Source: Acidimicrobiaceae bacterium
Lineage (GTDB): Bacteria > Actinomycetota > Acidimicrobiia > Acidimicrobiales > RAAP-2
Direction: 5' to 3'
NCBI GenBank assembly: GCA_003133685.1
Contig: PKYQ01000023.1
Location: 158,622-222,621 of the forward strand
Length of the DNA stretch: 64,000 bases
Shown: positions 61,943 through 64,000 of the stretch, piece by piece
Layout: each line of letters opens with the position of its first letter
How positions within the stretch are numbered: the first letter of the stretch is position 1
Notes under the pieces: model-generated
Seen by the model: the letters and a program-made list of their open reading frames with translations, nothing else
Database searches by the model: none
What the model was told of the DNA's origin: nothing
Made by a program: the position numbers and the translations under genes

Positions 61943-63171
61943 TCACTCGCGACGACTGCCAAAAGTTGGACGACGCCGATGTCCTGGCACCGTTGCGCGA
62001 GGAGTTCACACTCAACGACAATGAGATCTACCTCGACGGGAACTCTCTCGGGCCCGTGTCTGCGTCCGTTCGACGGCGCGTCAACGAAGTGCTGGACGAC
62101 GAATGGGGCCGTGGTCTGGTACGGAGTTGGAACGACGCGGGCTGGATGGGGGAGCCGACGAGACTCGGGAACCGCCTGGCGCCGTTGATCGGAGCCCAGC
62201 CCGGCGAAGTGCTGGTCGCCGACACGCTCACGTTCTTGATCGCCAAGTTAATAGGGGCCGCTCTCGAACAGCGGCCCGAACGACACGTCGTATTGACCGA
62301 CGCGGCAAATTTCCACTCCGACATCTACATCATCGAGGCCATGTGCGAGCGAGCCGGCCGGCCGGTGACGATGAAGACCATTGACCGGGACCGCTTGGAC
62401 GAGGAACTCAACGACGACGTGGCTCTGGTCGAATTGACGCACGTCGACTACCGAACCGGCGAGTCCCTCGATATGGCCGGCATCACCGAACGGGTGCACG
62501 CGGCGGGGGCGCTGATGCTGTGGGACTTCGCTCACTCGGCCGGTGCCGTGCCGCTCGACGTGACCGGTGCCAATGTCGATTTCGCGGCCGGCTGCGGGTA
62601 CAAGTACCTGAACGGCGGTCCCGGGGCTCCGGCCTTTCTCTACGTCCGAAAGTCATGGCAGGGAAAACTCCGTAATCCGCTGCCGGGCTGGCTCGGACAT
62701 GCCCGACCATTCGATTTCGAACTGACGTACGAGCCGGCCGAGGGCGTGCAGGCCTTCGTCACCTCGTCGCCGTCGATCATCGCCCTCGCGGCGCTCGACG
62801 GGGCGCTCGACATCTGGGAGCGCACCTCGATGGAGGAAGTTCGCGCCAAGAGCCTGGCGATGACCGACCTCTTCATTCAACTCGTGGAAGAACGCTTACC
62901 CGGGGTCTTTGAAGTCGTGACGCCGCGCGATCACGCCAAGCGCGGAAGTCAGGTGGCGCTTCGTCACCCCGAGGGCTACGCGATTATTCAGTCGCTGATC
63001 GAAAGGGGCGTCATTGGCGACTTTCGGTCGCCGGATATCTGTCGATTTGGCTTCACGCCACTGTATCTGCGCTTCGTCGACGTCTTTGACGCCGTCGAGC
63101 GAATCGCGAGCGTCATGGAATCCGCATCTTTCCGAGACCAACGATTCGCCGTGCGCAACGCCGTTACCTGA
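61939..63171 (+). CDS. kynU: Kynureninase
   Basis: 410-residue PLP enzyme that splits kynurenine to anthranilate and alanine. The EIYLDGNSLGPVS opening, TDAANFHSDIYI, LWDFAHSAGAVP and the PLP Lys in CGYKYLNGGPGAPAF match the family. GTG 61939 is set by the overlap with kynA and the ITRDDCQKLD start. Completes tryptophan to anthranilate degradation with KynA. Confidence 0.94.
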   Translation: MITRDDCQKLDDADVLAPLREEFTLNDNEIYLDGNSLGPVSASVRRRVNEVLDDEWGRGLVRSWNDAGWMGEPTRLGNRLAPLIGAQPGEVLVADTLTFLIAKLIGAALEQRPERHVVLTDAANFHSDIYIIEAMCERAGRPVTMKTIDRDRLDEELNDDVALVELTHVDYRTGESLDMAGITERVHAAGALMLWDFAHSAGAVPLDVTGANVDFAAGCGYKYLNGGPGAPAFLYVRKSWQGKLRNPLPGWLGHARPFDFELTYEPAEGVQAFVTSSPSIIALAALDGALDIWERTSMEEVRAKSLAMTDLFIQLVEERLPGVFEVVTPRDHAKRGSQVALRHPEGYAIIQSLIERGVIGDFRSPDICRFGFTPLYLRFVDVFDAVERIASVMESASFRDQRFAVRNAVT

Positions 63172-63192
63172 GATTTCCATCCATTTAAGGCC

Positions 63193-64000
63193 TTACGAGG
63201 CCTTGTAGGCGTAGAAGCCCTGACCCGACTTTCGCCCCAATAGTCCGGCTTGCGTCATCCGCGACAACAGTGGCGGAGGCGCGAGGTGGGGCTCTTTGAA
63301 CTCTTCGTAAAGGGAGTCGGCCACCGCCAGTGTGGTGTCCAGGCCGATGAGGTCGGTGAGCGCCAACGGGCCTAGGGGATGGGCGCAGCCGACGACCATT
63401 CCGGTGTCGATGTCCTCGGCGCTGGCGAATCCCGACTCCAACATCCGGATGGCCGACAAGAGGTAGGGGATCAAGAGGGCATTCACGACGAAGCCGGCCC
63501 GGTCCTTCGAGGCGATTACTCGTTTATTGAGCGATTCACTGGCGTACGCGTTCACGCGCTCGGTCGTTTCGGCGCTGGTGAGGAGGGACGAAATCACCTC
63601 CACCAGTCGCAACACCGGCACGGGATTGAAGAAGTGCATACCAATGACCTGTTCGGGGCGCTTCGTGGCCATGGCGAGCTTGATGATCGGGATCGACGAC
63701 GTATTCGTGGCCAGAATGGCCCGGGGATCACCTATCACTGCGTCGAGCCGCTGAAAGACGTCAATTTTGAGTTGTTCGTCTTCCGCGACCGCCTCAATCA
63801 CCATTTCGCGGTCGCTCAGATTCGCGAAATCCTCGCTGAAACTGAGGTTACCTCTAGCCCGGTTGGCCTCTTCTTCAGGCAACTTACCCGAGGTGACCGC
63901 ACGATCGAGAGATCGCTCAATGCGGGTTTGCCCTTGGGCGAGGGCGGAAGCGTCGCGCTCGATCACCACGACGTCTGCTCCAGCCCGGGCGCAGATCTCG
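63193..64000 (-). CDS. 3-hydroxyacyl-CoA dehydrogenase (3-hydroxybutyryl-CoA type), 5' end outside window
   Basis: The frame stays open to the right edge, with ICARAGADVVVIERD just inside, so the N-terminal Rossmann GxGxxG lies beyond. Visible: the VIEAVAEDEQLK and ILATNTSSIPI segments, the catalytic His in MHFFNPVPVLRLVEV, and the C-terminal helical domain (AGFVVNALLIPYLLSAI, HPLGPLALTDLIGLD, GRKSGQGFYAY). Fits the 280-residue Hbd/FadB2 group acting in beta-oxidation or butyrate metabolism. Confidence 0.92.
   Translation of the reverse strand, partial: EICARAGADVVVIERDASALAQGQTRIERSLDRAVTSGKLPEEEANRARGNLSFSEDFANLSDREMVIEAVAEDEQLKIDVFQRLDAVIGDPRAILATNTSSIPIIKLAMATKRPEQVIGMHFFNPVPVLRLVEVISSLLTSAETTERVNAYASESLNKRVIASKDRAGFVVNALLIPYLLSAIRMLESGFASAEDIDTGMVVGCAHPLGPLALTDLIGLDTTLAVADSLYEEFKEPHLAPPPLLSRMTQAGLLGRKSGQGFYAYKAS

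Overview
The window is 64 kb of dense, moderately GC-rich bacterial chromosome. No stretch longer than about 300 bases lacks a gene. Codon use, frequent GTG starts, a CGAAC-N4-GTTCG type SOS box at recA, many leaderless-looking starts and the order rimO-pgsA-cinA-recA all point to Actinobacteriota. The secreted S53 (kumamolisin-type) peptidase, P450s and kynurenine genes would fit an Acidimicrobiia-like soil or acid-water organism, but no rRNA is present and the lineage is an inference.

Layout. 1-7.4 kb: the end of an agmatinase-type hydrolase, a group II PLP decarboxylase, prephenate dehydratase, a PAS-PAS hybrid histidine kinase, and a redox operon of ECF sigma factor, zinc-type anti-sigma factor and a glutaredoxin-thioredoxin reductase fusion. 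7.4-18.9 kb: three secreted proteins (beta-propeller, Thr-rich linker protein, S53 peptidase), tRNA-Ser(UGA), TypA, an unknown overlapping gene pair and small proteins. 18.9-22.3 kb: NUDIX, TauE/SafE-type permease, a polar amino acid ABC importer and tRNA-Ser(GCU). 22.3-30.6 kb: rimO-pgsA-cinA, a serine hydrolase, and recA. 30.6-41.5 kb: acyltransferase, MFS exporter, serB, a ferredoxin with two tandem P450s, Xaa-Pro aminopeptidase, enoyl-CoA hydratase and rmlA/rmlB/rmlC. 41.5-57.8 kb: a nucleoside island. 57.9-64 kb: MFS exporter, ettA, kynA-kynU and a partial 3-hydroxyacyl-CoA dehydrogenase.

The nucleoside island reads as one pathway. A BMP-family binding protein with NupA/B/C imports nucleosides. 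Cdd and Add deaminate them, and DeoA and PNP release bases and (deoxy)ribose-1-phosphate. A phosphohexomutase-family enzyme probably makes the 5-phosphate, DeoC cleaves deoxyribose-5-phosphate, and a split ALDH16-like pair can oxidise the acetaldehyde. PsuK and PsuG degrade pseudouridine.

The most striking structure is a complete 2,614-bp IS1595-family transposon (26757-29370) with near-identical terminal inverted repeats and an exact 8-bp target duplication (ATATCCAT). It sits two bases from the recA SOS box. It carries its own SOS-box palindrome just upstream of its transposase, plus four passenger genes, including a HicA-like/partner pair that may be a toxin-antitoxin module.

A second, window-wide signal is a TANNNT -10 hexamer ending exactly 6 nt before the start codon of at least 16 genes (7-8 nt in six more). 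This implies widespread leaderless transcription and fixes several start codons and a 42-residue membrane protein gene. In two places the TAG of the -10 is also the stop codon of the upstream gene.
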